64,000 nt of DNA from Nocardia cyriacigeorgica (GCF_010868145.1 NZ_JAAGUY010000001.1:788452-852451), one strand, 5' to 3'. Numbered from the stretch's first letter, positions 26,318 to 35,418 are shown. Translations and numbers: made by a program. Notes: generated by a model from the sequence alone, not told the origin.

Positions 26318-26363
26318 GCGGTTCATGAATCGTCCATTTTCGGGATATACCTCACGTTTCAAT

Positions 26364-27422
26364 TCAATAGATGGCGGGCAGTCGGATGGTGAATCGCGCA
26401 CCGCCGCCGGGGCGTGCACCGCATTCCACCCGCCCCTGATGGGTGGCGACGGTTTCGGCGACCAGCGCCAGCCCGATACCGGTGCCGCCATCGGCCTTGC
26501 GGCGACTGGTGCGTGCGGTGGCGAAACGTTCGAAGATCCGGTCCCGGTCGGCCGGTGGCACACCCGGCCCGGCATCGTCGACGGCGATCACCGCTTCGTC
26601 GCCCTCACGGCGCACGGTCACCGCGACGACGCCGCCGCCGTGCCGATCGGCGTTCTCCAGCAGGTTGACCACCGCGCGCTCCAGCTCGAGTTTGCGGCCG
26701 CGCACGATGACGTCCTCGGTCACCGACAGCAGCTCGGCGGGGTGTCTGCTGTCGCGCAGGGTGTGGGTGAGCAGATCGCGGACCGACATCGGGTCGGCGT
26801 CGCCGTGGTGCATGCCCGCCTCGACCCTGGCCAGGGCGAGCAGGTCGTCGAGTAGTCGCCGCAAATGGTCGACCTCGGCGGTGACGAGCTCCAATGCCCG
26901 GCGCGAGCGTTCCGGGAGGTCGTCGCGGTGTTTGTTCATCACTTCGACGCTGGCGGTGAGGGTGGTCAGCGGGGTGCGTAATTCATGGCTGACATCGCCG
27001 AACAACCGATGCTCGCGATCAATGCGCCGTTGGAGCGAATCGACCATCCGGTTGAAGGAATCGACGGTGCTGGCCAGGTCTTGATCATGGGTGTCGGGCA
27101 AACGGATACCGAGATCACCGGAGGCGATCCTGGCGGCTGCCTCGGCGACATCGCGCAGCGGCCGCAGCACGCGTCGCCCGACCCAGACGCCGACCGCGCC
27201 GCCGAACAGGGTCGCCACCAGTGCACAGCACACCAGCAGGACGGGCCGGTTGACCACACGCTGGCCGAGGGTGACACCGTCCTCGCCCAGACGGGCGAAG
27301 ACGAGCAGGACCAGGGCCAGCGACATCAGGCCCGAGGTGGCTGCGAAGGCGATGGTCACCCGGCCCCGCAGGCTCCACAGGCCCGGGTCGAGCCGGGTGC
27401 GGACGCGTTCGGCGTTCGTCAT
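26364..27422 (-). CDS. two-component sensor histidine kinase
   Basis: The 352-residue kinase has two membrane helices (about 22-43 and 61-82) joined by a loop of only about 17 residues, a HAMP domain (about 82-135), HisKA with phospho-accepting H146 in FGDVSHELRTPLT, and HATPase motifs NLLENADRHGG, DDAGPGVPPADRDRIF and GGTGIGLALV. The tiny outside loop suggests that it senses the membrane itself or a partner. It follows its response-regulator gene by 22 nt and immediately precedes ectABCD on the same strand, so osmotic control of ectoine synthesis is a reasonable hypothesis. ATG 27422 is chosen over an upstream in-frame start inside the regulator gene. Confidence 0.9.
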   Translation of the reverse strand: MTNAERVRTRLDPGLWSLRGRVTIAFAATSGLMSLALVLLVFARLGEDGVTLGQRVVNRPVLLVCCALVATLFGGAVGVWVGRRVLRPLRDVAEAAARIASGDLGIRLPDTHDQDLASTVDSFNRMVDSLQRRIDREHRLFGDVSHELRTPLTTLTASVEVMNKHRDDLPERSRRALELVTAEVDHLRRLLDDLLALARVEAGMHHGDADPMSVRDLLTHTLRDSRHPAELLSVTEDVIVRGRKLELERAVVNLLENADRHGGGVVAVTVRREGDEAVIAVDDAGPGVPPADRDRIFERFATARTSRRKADGGTGIGLALVAETVATHQGRVECGARPGGGARFTIRLPAIY

Positions 27423-27444
27423 TGATCTGCGATGGGCGGCCCGC

Positions 27445-28155
27445 TCAGCGTTGCATGTCGAGCCGGTAGCCCAGCCCCCGTACCGTGACGACGATGCGCG
27501 GATCGGACGGATCGCGCTCGATCTTGGTGCGCAGTCTGCGCATGTGCACATCGACGATGCGTTCGTCGCCGAAGAACCCGCGATCCCAGACCCGCTCCAG
27601 CAGTACCGAGCGGCTCAGCACGCGGCCTGGCACCTCGGCCAGCTCGCACAGCAGCCGGAACTCGGTGAGGGTGAGGCCGATCTCCTCCTCACCGCGGCGC
27701 ACTGCGCCACCATCGGGTGCCAGGATGAGCGGCGCGTCCGGATCGGCGTCAAGCACGACCTCGACCGGCGCCTCACGCTCGGCCGAGAGTTGGGCGCGGC
27801 GGCGCAGCGCCCGCATCCTTGCGGTGATCTCCTTGATCTCGAAGGGTTTGGTGACGAAGTCATCGGCACCGGCTTCCAGTGCCGCGACCACATCATGGGT
27901 GTCGTCGCGCGCGCTGACCACGATGATGGGCACATCGTGGTCGCGGCGGATCTCGCGGATGCAGGTGAAACCGTCCATGCCGCCGAGCATGAGATCAACG
28001 ATCATCACATCGGGGACGCCGTTGCTGCGCAGATGGTTGAGCGCGTCCTCGGCCTCCTCGGCTTCTGCGACGTCGTAGCCCTCGTCCTCCATGGCCAGGC
28101 GTAACGCACCCCGGACCCTGTCGTCGTCTTCCACGATCATCAGGCTCGCGCTCAA
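27445..28155 (-). CDS. OmpR-family response regulator
   Basis: The 236-residue regulator has a receiver domain with acidic pocket VEDDD (9-13), phospho-acceptor D54 in MIVDLMLGG, and FVTKPFE near residue 104. An OmpR/PhoB winged helix follows (LTLTEFRLLCELAE, RVLSRSVLLERVWDRGF, VDVHMRRLRTKIE, VRGLGYRL). It is the first gene of the operon with the sensor kinase. OmpR-type regulators bind direct repeats about 11 bp apart. The ect promoter contains candidate direct repeats, but no site is proven. Confidence 0.92.
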   Translation of the reverse strand: MSASLMIVEDDDRVRGALRLAMEDEGYDVAEAEEAEDALNHLRSNGVPDVMIVDLMLGGMDGFTCIREIRRDHDVPIIVVSARDDTHDVVAALEAGADDFVTKPFEIKEITARMRALRRRAQLSAEREAPVEVVLDADPDAPLILAPDGGAVRRGEEEIGLTLTEFRLLCELAEVPGRVLSRSVLLERVWDRGFFGDERIVDVHMRRLRTKIERDPSDPRIVVTVRGLGYRLDMQR

Positions 28156-28310
28156 TATTCAAATCCTTTGCAGATACGCGGGGCGCATCGCGTGGCGGAG
28201 ATTCGCATCCCCTGACCGACGCGATGTTCCGCTTTTCAGCTTTTCTCGAGCAACTTTCCGGTAACAGTAGTGCCCTGTATGCCCGATTGCTAAACCTCGC
28301 GTGAGTTCGC

Positions 28311-28628
28311 TCACCAAACTGGTCGGTCGGGACGCTCCAGGCGGAAGAAGTTGCTCGGGCTGCCGTCGGCGCGTCGTTCCTGGTAGCGGAAGTACAGTCG
28401 CCGGGCATCGAAGGTGGCGAACCAGTCCTCCCATTCGACCGGGAGCAAGCCCGCGCCACCGTACCGGGGGAAGTCGAAACGCAGGACATCGACGCGTCCG
28501 TGGCCGTCGTACTCGCTGCCCGGCATGGTGGCCGGGTTCGCGCCGCGCCTCTCGGCCCAGCGGCGGATAACGGCGTGGTTGGTGGTGACCATGGTCTGTC
28601 CCGGACCGGCCGATGGTCCACCGTTCAT
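28311..28628 (-). CDS. conserved small protein (family often labelled glucan-branching-enzyme-like)
   Basis: The 105-residue protein starts at ATG 28628 behind a perfect GGAGG. It contains TNHAVIRRWAERRGANPATMPG, then VDVLRFDFP, VEWEDWFATFDARRLYFRYQE and ADGSPSNFFRL. Short proteins with the H-x-x-I-x-x-W-A-E-x-R-x-x-x-P-A opening and an LxFLYQE-like strand are widespread and are often mis-annotated as 1,4-alpha-glucan branching enzymes. The true function is unknown. It is convergent with nothing and divergent from the small membrane protein at 28866. Confidence 0.7.
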   Translation of the reverse strand: MNGGPSAGPGQTMVTTNHAVIRRWAERRGANPATMPGSEYDGHGRVDVLRFDFPRYGGAGLLPVEWEDWFATFDARRLYFRYQERRADGSPSNFFRLERPDRPVW

Positions 28629-28865
28629 GACGAACCTCCTCGCGGTAGGTGCGTGCGTATCGGTCACCGATGATCGAACCGTTGAAACGATTGCACCGGC
28701 TCGCCGAATTGGTACCCGCGTCCGTTCCGCGACAAACCACCGGACAGCACCGTGTCCCGCAATGCCCTGGTGGCGGTGGCCTCGATTGCGCGGACGATCA
28801 CGGGGTACACGACCGCTATCACCATGCGGACGTTCGACCCGATCATGGACCGGAAGGAGACCACG

Positions 28866-29204
28866 ATGGTAGCCGGACCCGACGATACGACCGGGGGTTT
28901 TCACCGCGATTCCCCCCACGTCCCCGAACATCACTTCCCGGACGACGCCAGGACCACCCGCGCGCACGCGGGTGAAACGATGGAAGACGTCCGCAACTGG
29001 CCGGGCATCGTGATGTGCGCGCTCGGGCTGGTGGCCGTCGCGTTGACGCTGACCGCCGCCGGCTACGGCTACGAGGGCTGGGCGATCGTCGGTGGGATCG
29101 CGGCCGCGGTCCTGCTGCTCGGCGGCGTGGGCATCATCGTCCTCGAGCATCGGCGGGTGAAGGCCGCGCGGGGACACAAGCTCACCGACCAGCAGGGTCA
29201 CTGA
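28866..29204 (+). CDS. small membrane protein of unknown function
   Basis: The 112-residue protein begins at ATG 28866 after GGAAGGAGA. An acidic and histidine-containing soluble N terminus (about 48 residues) is followed by two hydrophobic helices (VMCALGLVAVALTLTAAGYGYEGW and AIVGGIAAAVLLLGGVGIIVL) and a basic tail HRRVKAARGHK. I do not recognise the family. Confidence 0.6.
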   Translation: MVAGPDDTTGGFHRDSPHVPEHHFPDDARTTRAHAGETMEDVRNWPGIVMCALGLVAVALTLTAAGYGYEGWAIVGGIAAAVLLLGGVGIIVLEHRRVKAARGHKLTDQQGH

Positions 29205-29230
29205 CCGTTTGCTCGCCGTGCTGTGCCGAT

Positions 29231-30244
29231 TCAGGCCTGACCCGCGGCGCCCACCGGCACAAGCGCGACGGTGATGTTGTCGCCGCCGCCGCACTGCACC
29301 GCGAAATCGGCCAGATCGCGCGCCGCGGCGGCCGCGGGCTTCGCCGTGGCTATCGCGGCCAGCGCGACCGGATCGGGCAGATAGTTCCAGAGGCCGTCGC
29401 TGCACAGCAGCAGCACGCCCGGACCGGTGAACCGGAAGGTCTGCACGCTGCGCGTCGACCACGGCTGCTGGTCGTAGTCGGCGCCGAGCCAGCGCAGCAG
29501 GGTGTGCGCCCGTGGATCGGTCATGGCGGCCGTCTCGTCCATGGCGCCTGCGTCGACGAGGGCCTGGGCCCAGGAGTCGTCGAGGGTGAGTCGGCGCGAT
29601 ACGGCGTCGTGGGCGCCGTGTTCTGCGTCTTCGGGGACCAGCCAGTAGGCGCGGCTGTCGCCCACATTGGCCACGGTGATGGTCGCCGTGCCAGCGCCGT
29701 CGTCGTGCACGACCGCCGCCACATACGTGCACGACGGCGAGTCGCCGTCGATCGCGGCGATGTCACGCACCGCTCGAGCGGCTGCCGCCAGGCCCGCGGT
29801 GGCGGCGTCCTCGGCAGACCTACCCTCGGCCAACGCGCTCAGGCAGGCATCGACGCCGGTGCGCGAGGCGGTGCCGGAGGCGGCCTGCGGATTCGGCGAC
29901 GACGACACGCCATCGCACACCGTGACCACCGTGACCTGCGGACGTCCGGGGGCGGGAACACCGACACCCGCGGCGACCGCGTCCTCGTTGCGGGCGTGTA
30001 CAAGGCCGCGGTCGGTGATCAGAGCGACGGCACCGAGGTCGGCCTCGAACCGATCGGGCGGCCCTGACACATGGTTACGGCCGGGCTCGGCCATACCCGA
30101 CGATGATTCGGCGTCCGCGTCCGCGTGCGGCAGCGCGATGCGGCGCAGCGCCCCGGCGCCCCCACCCGCGCCGTAGCTCTCGGCCGGAGCCGGGACGCTC
30201 ACATACTCCGGGCTGCCCACACCCGCGCCGGCCTCCGGGCTCAT
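29231..30244 (-). CDS. PP2C-type Ser/Thr protein phosphatase
   Basis: The protein (337 residues from ATG 30244) has a low-complexity N terminus of about 60 residues, then PP2C motifs: ITDRGLVHARNEDA with metal-binding acids, VCDGVSSSPNPQAASG, VANVGDSRAYWL, LLLCSDGLWNYLP and the final CGGGDNITVALV. It removes phosphates from Ser/Thr residues and so could oppose kinases such as the one at 18.5 kb, though that link is not shown. An in-frame ATG at 30334 would add 30 residues that look non-coding; GGTGA precedes ATG 30244. Confidence 0.85.
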   Translation of the reverse strand: MSPEAGAGVGSPEYVSVPAPAESYGAGGGAGALRRIALPHADADAESSSGMAEPGRNHVSGPPDRFEADLGAVALITDRGLVHARNEDAVAAGVGVPAPGRPQVTVVTVCDGVSSSPNPQAASGTASRTGVDACLSALAEGRSAEDAATAGLAAAARAVRDIAAIDGDSPSCTYVAAVVHDDGAGTATITVANVGDSRAYWLVPEDAEHGAHDAVSRRLTLDDSWAQALVDAGAMDETAAMTDPRAHTLLRWLGADYDQQPWSTRSVQTFRFTGPGVLLLCSDGLWNYLPDPVALAAIATAKPAAAAARDLADFAVQCGGGDNITVALVPVGAAGQA

Positions 30245-30453
30245 CGGGTCACCGCCGTCCGTGCCGCGCATCCGGCATCCGCTCCATGTCCACGGCTTCG
30301 CAAAGCCCTTCCGTCCCAGCGGATGTGTACCCATACCCCAGGCAGCACCGCGCCCCCCTTCCGATCACTGTTGTCGATCGACGATAGTACGGGAGCGGTG
30401 AACGGGTGTGCCGACAGATCGCCACGATTGGCGAGCGAGGTGCCTGGTGCGGC

Positions 30454-31827
30454 TCAGCCGCGTGCGCGTACGGCGATGACGGCCTTGCGCGCTGCGACCA
30501 GTACCGGATCCCAGACCGGCGAGAACGGTGGTGCGTAACCGAGATCCAGCGCCGTCATCTGTTCGACGGTCAGCCCTGCGGTGAGCGCGACCGCGGCGAT
30601 ATCGACACGTTTGCCCGCACCCTCGCGACCGACGATCTGGACGCCGAGCAGCCTGCCGGTGCGACGTTCGGCGAGCATCTTCACCGTCATCGTCTCGGCG
30701 CCCGGGTAGTAGCCGGATCGGCTGGTGGATTCGATGGTGACGGTGACATATTGCAGGCCGATGGCACGAGCGTCCTTCTCCCGCAATCCGGTGCGCGCCA
30801 CCTCGAGGTCGCAGACCTTGCTCACCGCGGTCCCGACCACACCGGGGAAGGTCGCATAACCGCCACCGATATTCGCGCCGATGATCTGGCCGTGTTTGTT
30901 GGCGTGCGTGCCGAGGGCGATATGGCGCTCGATGCCGGAGATCAGATCCAAGACCTCGACGCAGTCGCCGCCCGCCCAGATATCGTCGCGGCCGCGCACC
31001 CGCATCGAGACGTCGGTCAGCAGGCCGCCATGGACACCGAGGGGTAGCCCCGCGGCGCGAGCCAATTCCGTCTCCGGCCGCACGCCGATCCCCAGAACCA
31101 CGACATCGGCGGGGTATTCGGCCTGCTCGGTCACGACCGCGCACACATGACCGTCCTCGTCGGCGCGGAGGGCGGTCACCTCGGCGTTGCCGACGACCTT
31201 GACTCCCATCCCGCCCATGGCCGTGCGGATGAGCGCGCCCATGTCCGGGTCGAGGGTCGACATCGGTTCGGGGCCGCGGTTGACCAGAGTGACCTCGAAC
31301 CCACGGTTGATCAGCGCCTCGGCCATTTCCACGCCGATGTAGCCGGCCCCGACGACGACCGCGCGCTTGCCGTCGATGCGCTCGAGGGTGTCGATCAGCG
31401 CCTGTCCGTCGTCGAGGGTCTGCACGCCGTGCACGCCCGCGGCATCGATTCCCGGCAGTTCGGGACGGATCGGACGGGCGCCGGTGGCGATGACGAGTTT
31501 GTCGTAGCCGGTCCATGATTCGGCGCCCGAATCCAGCTCGCGCGCCCGCACCCGGCGCCCATCGACATCGATCTCGACGACTTCGGTACGCATCCGCAGG
31601 TCGATATCGCGGGACCGATGTTCCTCGGGCGTGCGTGCGATCAACTGATCGCGGTCGGAGACATCGCCGCCGACCCAGTACGGGATACCGCAGGCGGAGT
31701 ACGAGGTGAAATGACCCCGCTCGAAGACGACGATCTCGAGTTCGCCGGGGTCGCGCATCCGCCGGGCCTGGGAGGCCGCCGACATACCCGCCGCGTCGGC
31801 ACCGATGATCACCAGTCGCTCGCTCAT
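30454..31827 (-). CDS. FAD-dependent pyridine-nucleotide disulfide oxidoreductase (CoA-disulfide-reductase-like)
   Basis: The 457-residue flavoprotein has an N-terminal FAD motif VIIGADAAGMSAASQ, the single redox cysteine C46 in SYSACGIPYW that is characteristic of CoA-disulfide reductases and NADH oxidases, the NAD(P) motif VVVGAGYIGVEMAEAL, IWAGGDCVEV for FAD, and a dimerisation domain ending in APPFSPVWDPV. It probably reduces CoA disulfide or a related low-molecular-weight thiol, or O2. No rhodanese domain is fused. It stands alone on the minus strand. Confidence 0.88.
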   Translation of the reverse strand: MSERLVIIGADAAGMSAASQARRMRDPGELEIVVFERGHFTSYSACGIPYWVGGDVSDRDQLIARTPEEHRSRDIDLRMRTEVVEIDVDGRRVRARELDSGAESWTGYDKLVIATGARPIRPELPGIDAAGVHGVQTLDDGQALIDTLERIDGKRAVVVGAGYIGVEMAEALINRGFEVTLVNRGPEPMSTLDPDMGALIRTAMGGMGVKVVGNAEVTALRADEDGHVCAVVTEQAEYPADVVVLGIGVRPETELARAAGLPLGVHGGLLTDVSMRVRGRDDIWAGGDCVEVLDLISGIERHIALGTHANKHGQIIGANIGGGYATFPGVVGTAVSKVCDLEVARTGLREKDARAIGLQYVTVTIESTSRSGYYPGAETMTVKMLAERRTGRLLGVQIVGREGAGKRVDIAAVALTAGLTVEQMTALDLGYAPPFSPVWDPVLVAARKAVIAVRARG

Positions 31828-31916
31828 ACGGCCACGCTACCCAGCAGCGGCCGTCACCGGGCGAAACGACGACGCCGGCCGGGTCACGGGGACCAGGCCG
31901 ACGTCGAAGCGATGAA

Positions 31917-33473
31917 TCAGGCCGTGCGCGTACCGATCCGCGGCAGCCGTTCCACGGTCTTGCCGAACACACCACGCGGGCTCGCCTGCCGGATGCCGGT
32001 GGCCGTGGCGCCGGCGGCGTCGGTGAACTCCAGCGCCTCGTCTTCGACCGGACTGCTGCGCAGGTAGGCGCGATCGCGGTAGTAGTTGTTGATCACCTTC
32101 CACGGGCCGCGCGAACCCTGACGCGGCATGACGCCGTCACCACGCTGGATGTAGCCGGAGGTCAGCGCCCCGCCCATCAGCGAATCGCCGGAACGGTCGG
32201 CCTCGTCGGCGCGTGGCACGACCTGGGTGTAGCCCTTGTCGCGCATGTAGTTCAACAGCTTGCAGAAGTACTCCGCGGCGAGGTCGGCCTTCAGCGTCCA
32301 GGACGCGTTGGTGTAGCCGAGCACCACCATGGCGTTGGGAATGCCGTCGAGCAGGGCGCCCTTGTAGAGCACGCGATCGCGGGTGGCCACCGGTTCGCCG
32401 TCGACCTCTAGGGTCGCACCGCCCAGCATCTGCACGTTCAAACCGGTCGCGCTGATGATGATGTCGGCCGGCAGTTCTTCGCCGGAGGACAGCTTGATGC
32501 CGGTCTCGGTGAAAGTGTCGATGGTGTCGGTGACGATCGAGGCTTCACCCGATTTCAGCACCTTGAACAGATCACCGTTGGGCACCACACACAGCCGCTG
32601 GTCCCACGGGTTGTACTTCGGCGTGAAGTGGCGCATGTCGACAGTGGGACCGACCGCGAGTCGCACCGCCGACAGCAGCAGTTTGCGGGCCACATCGGGC
32701 TGCCTGCGCGAGAGCTCATAGGTGGCGCGCTGCAGCGCGATATTGCGGGCGCGACCCAGCTTGTAGGTCAGCGCGGCGGGAATACGGGCGGCGTTGAAGC
32801 CGACCGAGACCGGGTCCTCGCTGGGGATGGCGGCGATGTAGGTGGGTGAGCGCTGCAGCATGGTCACATGCTCGGCGTCGGAGCTCATGGCCGGGATCAG
32901 GGTGATGGCGGTGGCGCCGGAGCCGATGACGACGACGCGCTTGCCCGTGTAGTCAAGATCCTCGGGCCAGTGCTGCGGGTGCACCAACCGGCCGCCGAAA
33001 CGCTCTTCGCCGGGGAAGCTCGGACGGTAGCCCTTGTCGTAGTCGTAGTAGCCGGTGCAACCGATGAGGAAGTTGCTGGTGTAGACCTCGGTCTCGCCGG
33101 TGTCCTCATTGACCGCCTCGACCGTCCACACGCCGGCCTCGGTGGACCAGCTCGCCTTCACCATCTTGCGACCGAACCGGATGTGCTCGGTGACGCCGTA
33201 TTCGGCGGCGGTCTCCTCGACGTAGCGGCGGATGCTCGGGCCGTCGGCAAGCACCTTGGTACCGGTCCAGGGACGGAATCCGTAGCCGAAGGTGAACATG
33301 TCCGAATCGGACCGGATGCCCGGGTACCGGAACAGGTCCCAGGTACCGCCGATGGCGGTGCGGCGTTCCAGGATGGCGAAGCTGCGCCCGGTCTGCTCCT
33401 TGGCCAGATGACAGGCCGCGCCGATTCCGGACAGGCCAGCGCCGATGATCAATACGTCGACATGCCGCGTCAT
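31917..33473 (-). CDS. EthA-like Baeyer-Villiger flavin monooxygenase
   Basis: The 518-residue protein carries FAD motif GAGLSGIGAACHL, the Baeyer-Villiger fingerprint F-x-G-x-x-x-H-x-x-x-W-P as FGGRLVHPQHWP, and NADPH motif VIGSGATAITL. Long stretches parallel M. tuberculosis EthA (GGTWDLFRYPGIRSDSDM, MLQRSPTYI, LPADIIISATGLN, GYTNASWTLKADL). It should insert oxygen into ketones or sulfides, and EthA orthologues activate thioamide drugs. The divergent TetR gene mimics the ethA-ethR arrangement, with palindromes in the 87-nt gap. Confidence 0.9.
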   Translation of the reverse strand: MTRHVDVLIIGAGLSGIGAACHLAKEQTGRSFAILERRTAIGGTWDLFRYPGIRSDSDMFTFGYGFRPWTGTKVLADGPSIRRYVEETAAEYGVTEHIRFGRKMVKASWSTEAGVWTVEAVNEDTGETEVYTSNFLIGCTGYYDYDKGYRPSFPGEERFGGRLVHPQHWPEDLDYTGKRVVVIGSGATAITLIPAMSSDAEHVTMLQRSPTYIAAIPSEDPVSVGFNAARIPAALTYKLGRARNIALQRATYELSRRQPDVARKLLLSAVRLAVGPTVDMRHFTPKYNPWDQRLCVVPNGDLFKVLKSGEASIVTDTIDTFTETGIKLSSGEELPADIIISATGLNVQMLGGATLEVDGEPVATRDRVLYKGALLDGIPNAMVVLGYTNASWTLKADLAAEYFCKLLNYMRDKGYTQVVPRADEADRSGDSLMGGALTSGYIQRGDGVMPRQGSRGPWKVINNYYRDRAYLRSSPVEDEALEFTDAAGATATGIRQASPRGVFGKTVERLPRIGTRTA

Positions 33474-33518
33474 TGAGTTCCTCGTCTGGTCGCACTCGGA
33501 CGCCTTCGACCGAGTTCC

Positions 33519-33554
33519 ATCTGACTTTGAACGTAGTCAGATGACTCGAATCAT
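33519..33554. promoter_or_regulatory. TetR-type inverted repeats between EthA-like and TetR genes
   Basis: ATCTGAC (33519-33525) and GTCAGAT (33536-33542) form perfect 7-bp arms. A second partial palindrome, ATGACTCGAATCAT at 33541-33554, matches its complement at 12 of 14 positions. Both lie in the divergent promoter gap. Confidence 0.55.
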
Positions 33555-33560
33555 GACAGA

Positions 33561-34205
33561 ATGATGGCCGTGAGTCCAGCGCGCGTCTATGGAGGCCTGA
33601 CCGCCGAGCAGCGGCACGATCAGCGTCGTGCCCGGCTGATCGAGGCCGCCACCGAGCTGCTGGGCACCCGCGGCGCGGCCGACACCACGGTGACCGCGGT
33701 CTGCGCCGAGGCGAAACTGACCTCGCGGTACTTCTACCAGCACTTCAGCGATCGGGACGCGCTGCTGCGGGCGGTAGCGGTCGAGCTGGAATCGGCGCTG
33801 CGACGCGAGGTCGAACTGGCCGCACCCGAGGACGACGCCGCCCCCGACGAGGTCGCGCGCGCGACCGTCGGCGCGTTCGTCCGGATGATCGACAAGGACC
33901 CACGCATGGCGCGGATCCTGTTCATCGAATCCACCGCCGAACCGGTCATGCGGCAGTTGCGCGGGGAGATCATGACCCGGTTCACCGATCTGGTGCTCGC
34001 CCATGCCCAGCGGTATCTGCATCTGGAAGCATCCACGCTCGCCGTGGCGAACCTGGGTTCGACGCTGGCGGTCGGCGGGATGTTCGAGGTGCTCCGCCGC
34101 TGGCTCGACGGCGAACTGGACTTCGATGCCGAGCAGATCATCGAGCACACGGCCGGGTTGTTCGGCGGCCTCGCGGCCTACGTCGCGGTCGTGCAGCCGG
34201 ATTGA
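33561..34205 (+). CDS. TetR-family regulator (EthR-like position)
   Basis: The 214-residue protein has a TetR N-terminal HTH (RARLIEAATELLGTRGAADTTVTAVCAEAKLTSRYFYQHFSDRDAL) and a helical ligand domain. It is divergent from the EthA-like monooxygenase, so it probably represses both genes through the palindromes in the gap. GTG 33570 or ATG 33564 are alternative starts. SsuD follows 55 nt downstream on the same strand and may be in the same transcript. Confidence 0.88.
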   Translation: MMAVSPARVYGGLTAEQRHDQRRARLIEAATELLGTRGAADTTVTAVCAEAKLTSRYFYQHFSDRDALLRAVAVELESALRREVELAAPEDDAAPDEVARATVGAFVRMIDKDPRMARILFIESTAEPVMRQLRGEIMTRFTDLVLAHAQRYLHLEASTLAVANLGSTLAVGGMFEVLRRWLDGELDFDAEQIIEHTAGLFGGLAAYVAVVQPD

Positions 34206-34260
34206 AACCGCACTGGTTTCAACCCGTGACCGGGACGGGTCCGCATTCGAGGATGAGCGG

Positions 34261-35406
34261 ATGAGCCTGTCGTTCCATTGGTTCCTGCCCACCTACGGCG
34301 ACTCCCGCGGCCTCGTCGCTGGCGGTCACGGTACCGCCATGTCCGGTGACCGGCCCGCGAGTCTGCGCTACCTGAACCAGATCGGCGCCGCCGCCGAGGA
34401 CAACGGTTTCGAGGCCGTGCTGACCCCGACCGGCGCCTGGTGCGAGGACGCCTGGTTGACCACCGCCATGCTGGTCGACACCACTGAAACGTTGAAGTTC
34501 CTCGTCGCCTTCCGCCCCGGTCTGATCAGCCCCACCCTCGCGGCGCAGATGGCGGGCACCTTCCAGCGCCATTCGCGGGGACGACTGCTGTTGAACGTGG
34601 TGACCGGCGGTGAACCGCACGAACAGCAGGCCTACGGCGATTTCCTCGACAAGACCCAGCGCTATGCCCGCACGGGCGAGTTCCTCGATGTGGTCCGGCA
34701 GCTGTGGACCTCGACCGAACCGGTCAGTTTCGACGGTGAACACATCCGGGTGCGCGAGGCACTGCTGAACAATCGTCCCGATCCGGTGCCGCCGGTCTTC
34801 TTCGGCGGATCCTCCGGGCCCGCGGGCCCGGTAGCGGCACAGTACGCCGATACCTACCTCACCTGGGGTGAGCCGCTGCTCGCGGTGAACGGCAAGCTCG
34901 ACTGGATCCGTGGGCTGGCCGCAGAGCGGGGCCGCCGCCTCGATTTCGGGCTGCGCATCCATGTCATCAGCCGCGACACCGCCGAAGAAGCCTGGGCCGA
35001 GGCGGACCGGCTACTCACTGGCATCGACCCCGCCGATGTCGAGCGCGTGCAGGCCAGTCTCGCGCGCAGCGAATCCGAGGGGCAGCGGCGGATGCTCGAA
35101 CTACATCGCGGCCGCACCGACCGGCTCGAGATCGCACCCAACCTCTGGGCAGGCGTCGGCCTGGTGCGCGGCGGCGCGGGCACCGCGCTGGTCGGTTCGC
35201 ACACCGAAGTGGCCGAACGGATCACCGAGTACGCCAGGCTCGGCATCGACCACTTCATCCTCTCCGGCTATCCGCACCTGGAAGAGGCTTACTGGTTCGG
35301 CGAAGGAGTGCTTCCGATTCTGGAACGCAAAGGGTTGTGGCGTCATCCGCATCGGCGAGTGCCCACATCCGTTCGGACGCCGTTCGCCGCGTCCGCCAGT
35401 AGCTGA
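34261..35406 (+). CDS. ssuD: FMNH2-dependent alkanesulfonate monooxygenase
   Basis: The 381-residue TIM-barrel LLM-type enzyme matches SsuD: FHWFLPTYGDSR at the start, GFEAVLTPTGAWCEDAWLTTAML, KFLVAFRPGLISPTLAAQMA, VVTGGEPHEQQAYGDF and a C-terminal HFILSGYPHLEEAYWFGEGVLPIL. It releases sulfite from alkanesulfonates under sulfur limitation, using FMNH2 from a separate reductase. No ssuE or ssuABC genes are adjacent, so it is an orphan that needs partners encoded elsewhere. GAGG at 34249-34252 is the ribosome binding site. Confidence 0.92.
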   Translation: MSLSFHWFLPTYGDSRGLVAGGHGTAMSGDRPASLRYLNQIGAAAEDNGFEAVLTPTGAWCEDAWLTTAMLVDTTETLKFLVAFRPGLISPTLAAQMAGTFQRHSRGRLLLNVVTGGEPHEQQAYGDFLDKTQRYARTGEFLDVVRQLWTSTEPVSFDGEHIRVREALLNNRPDPVPPVFFGGSSGPAGPVAAQYADTYLTWGEPLLAVNGKLDWIRGLAAERGRRLDFGLRIHVISRDTAEEAWAEADRLLTGIDPADVERVQASLARSESEGQRRMLELHRGRTDRLEIAPNLWAGVGLVRGGAGTALVGSHTEVAERITEYARLGIDHFILSGYPHLEEAYWFGEGVLPILERKGLWRHPHRRVPTSVRTPFAASASS

Positions 35407-35418
35407 TCGGCCTCGAAT

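Noticed and set aside
6923..28155. functional link of the BCCT carrier to the ectoine genes
   Set aside because: Both serve osmoprotection, but they are 14 kb apart with unrelated genes between them and no shared motif seen.
28629..29732. extension of the small minus-strand gene into a 473-codon frame
   Set aside because: The upstream part is low-complexity antisense of the PP2C and membrane-protein region; the true start is ATG 28628 with a perfect GGAGG.
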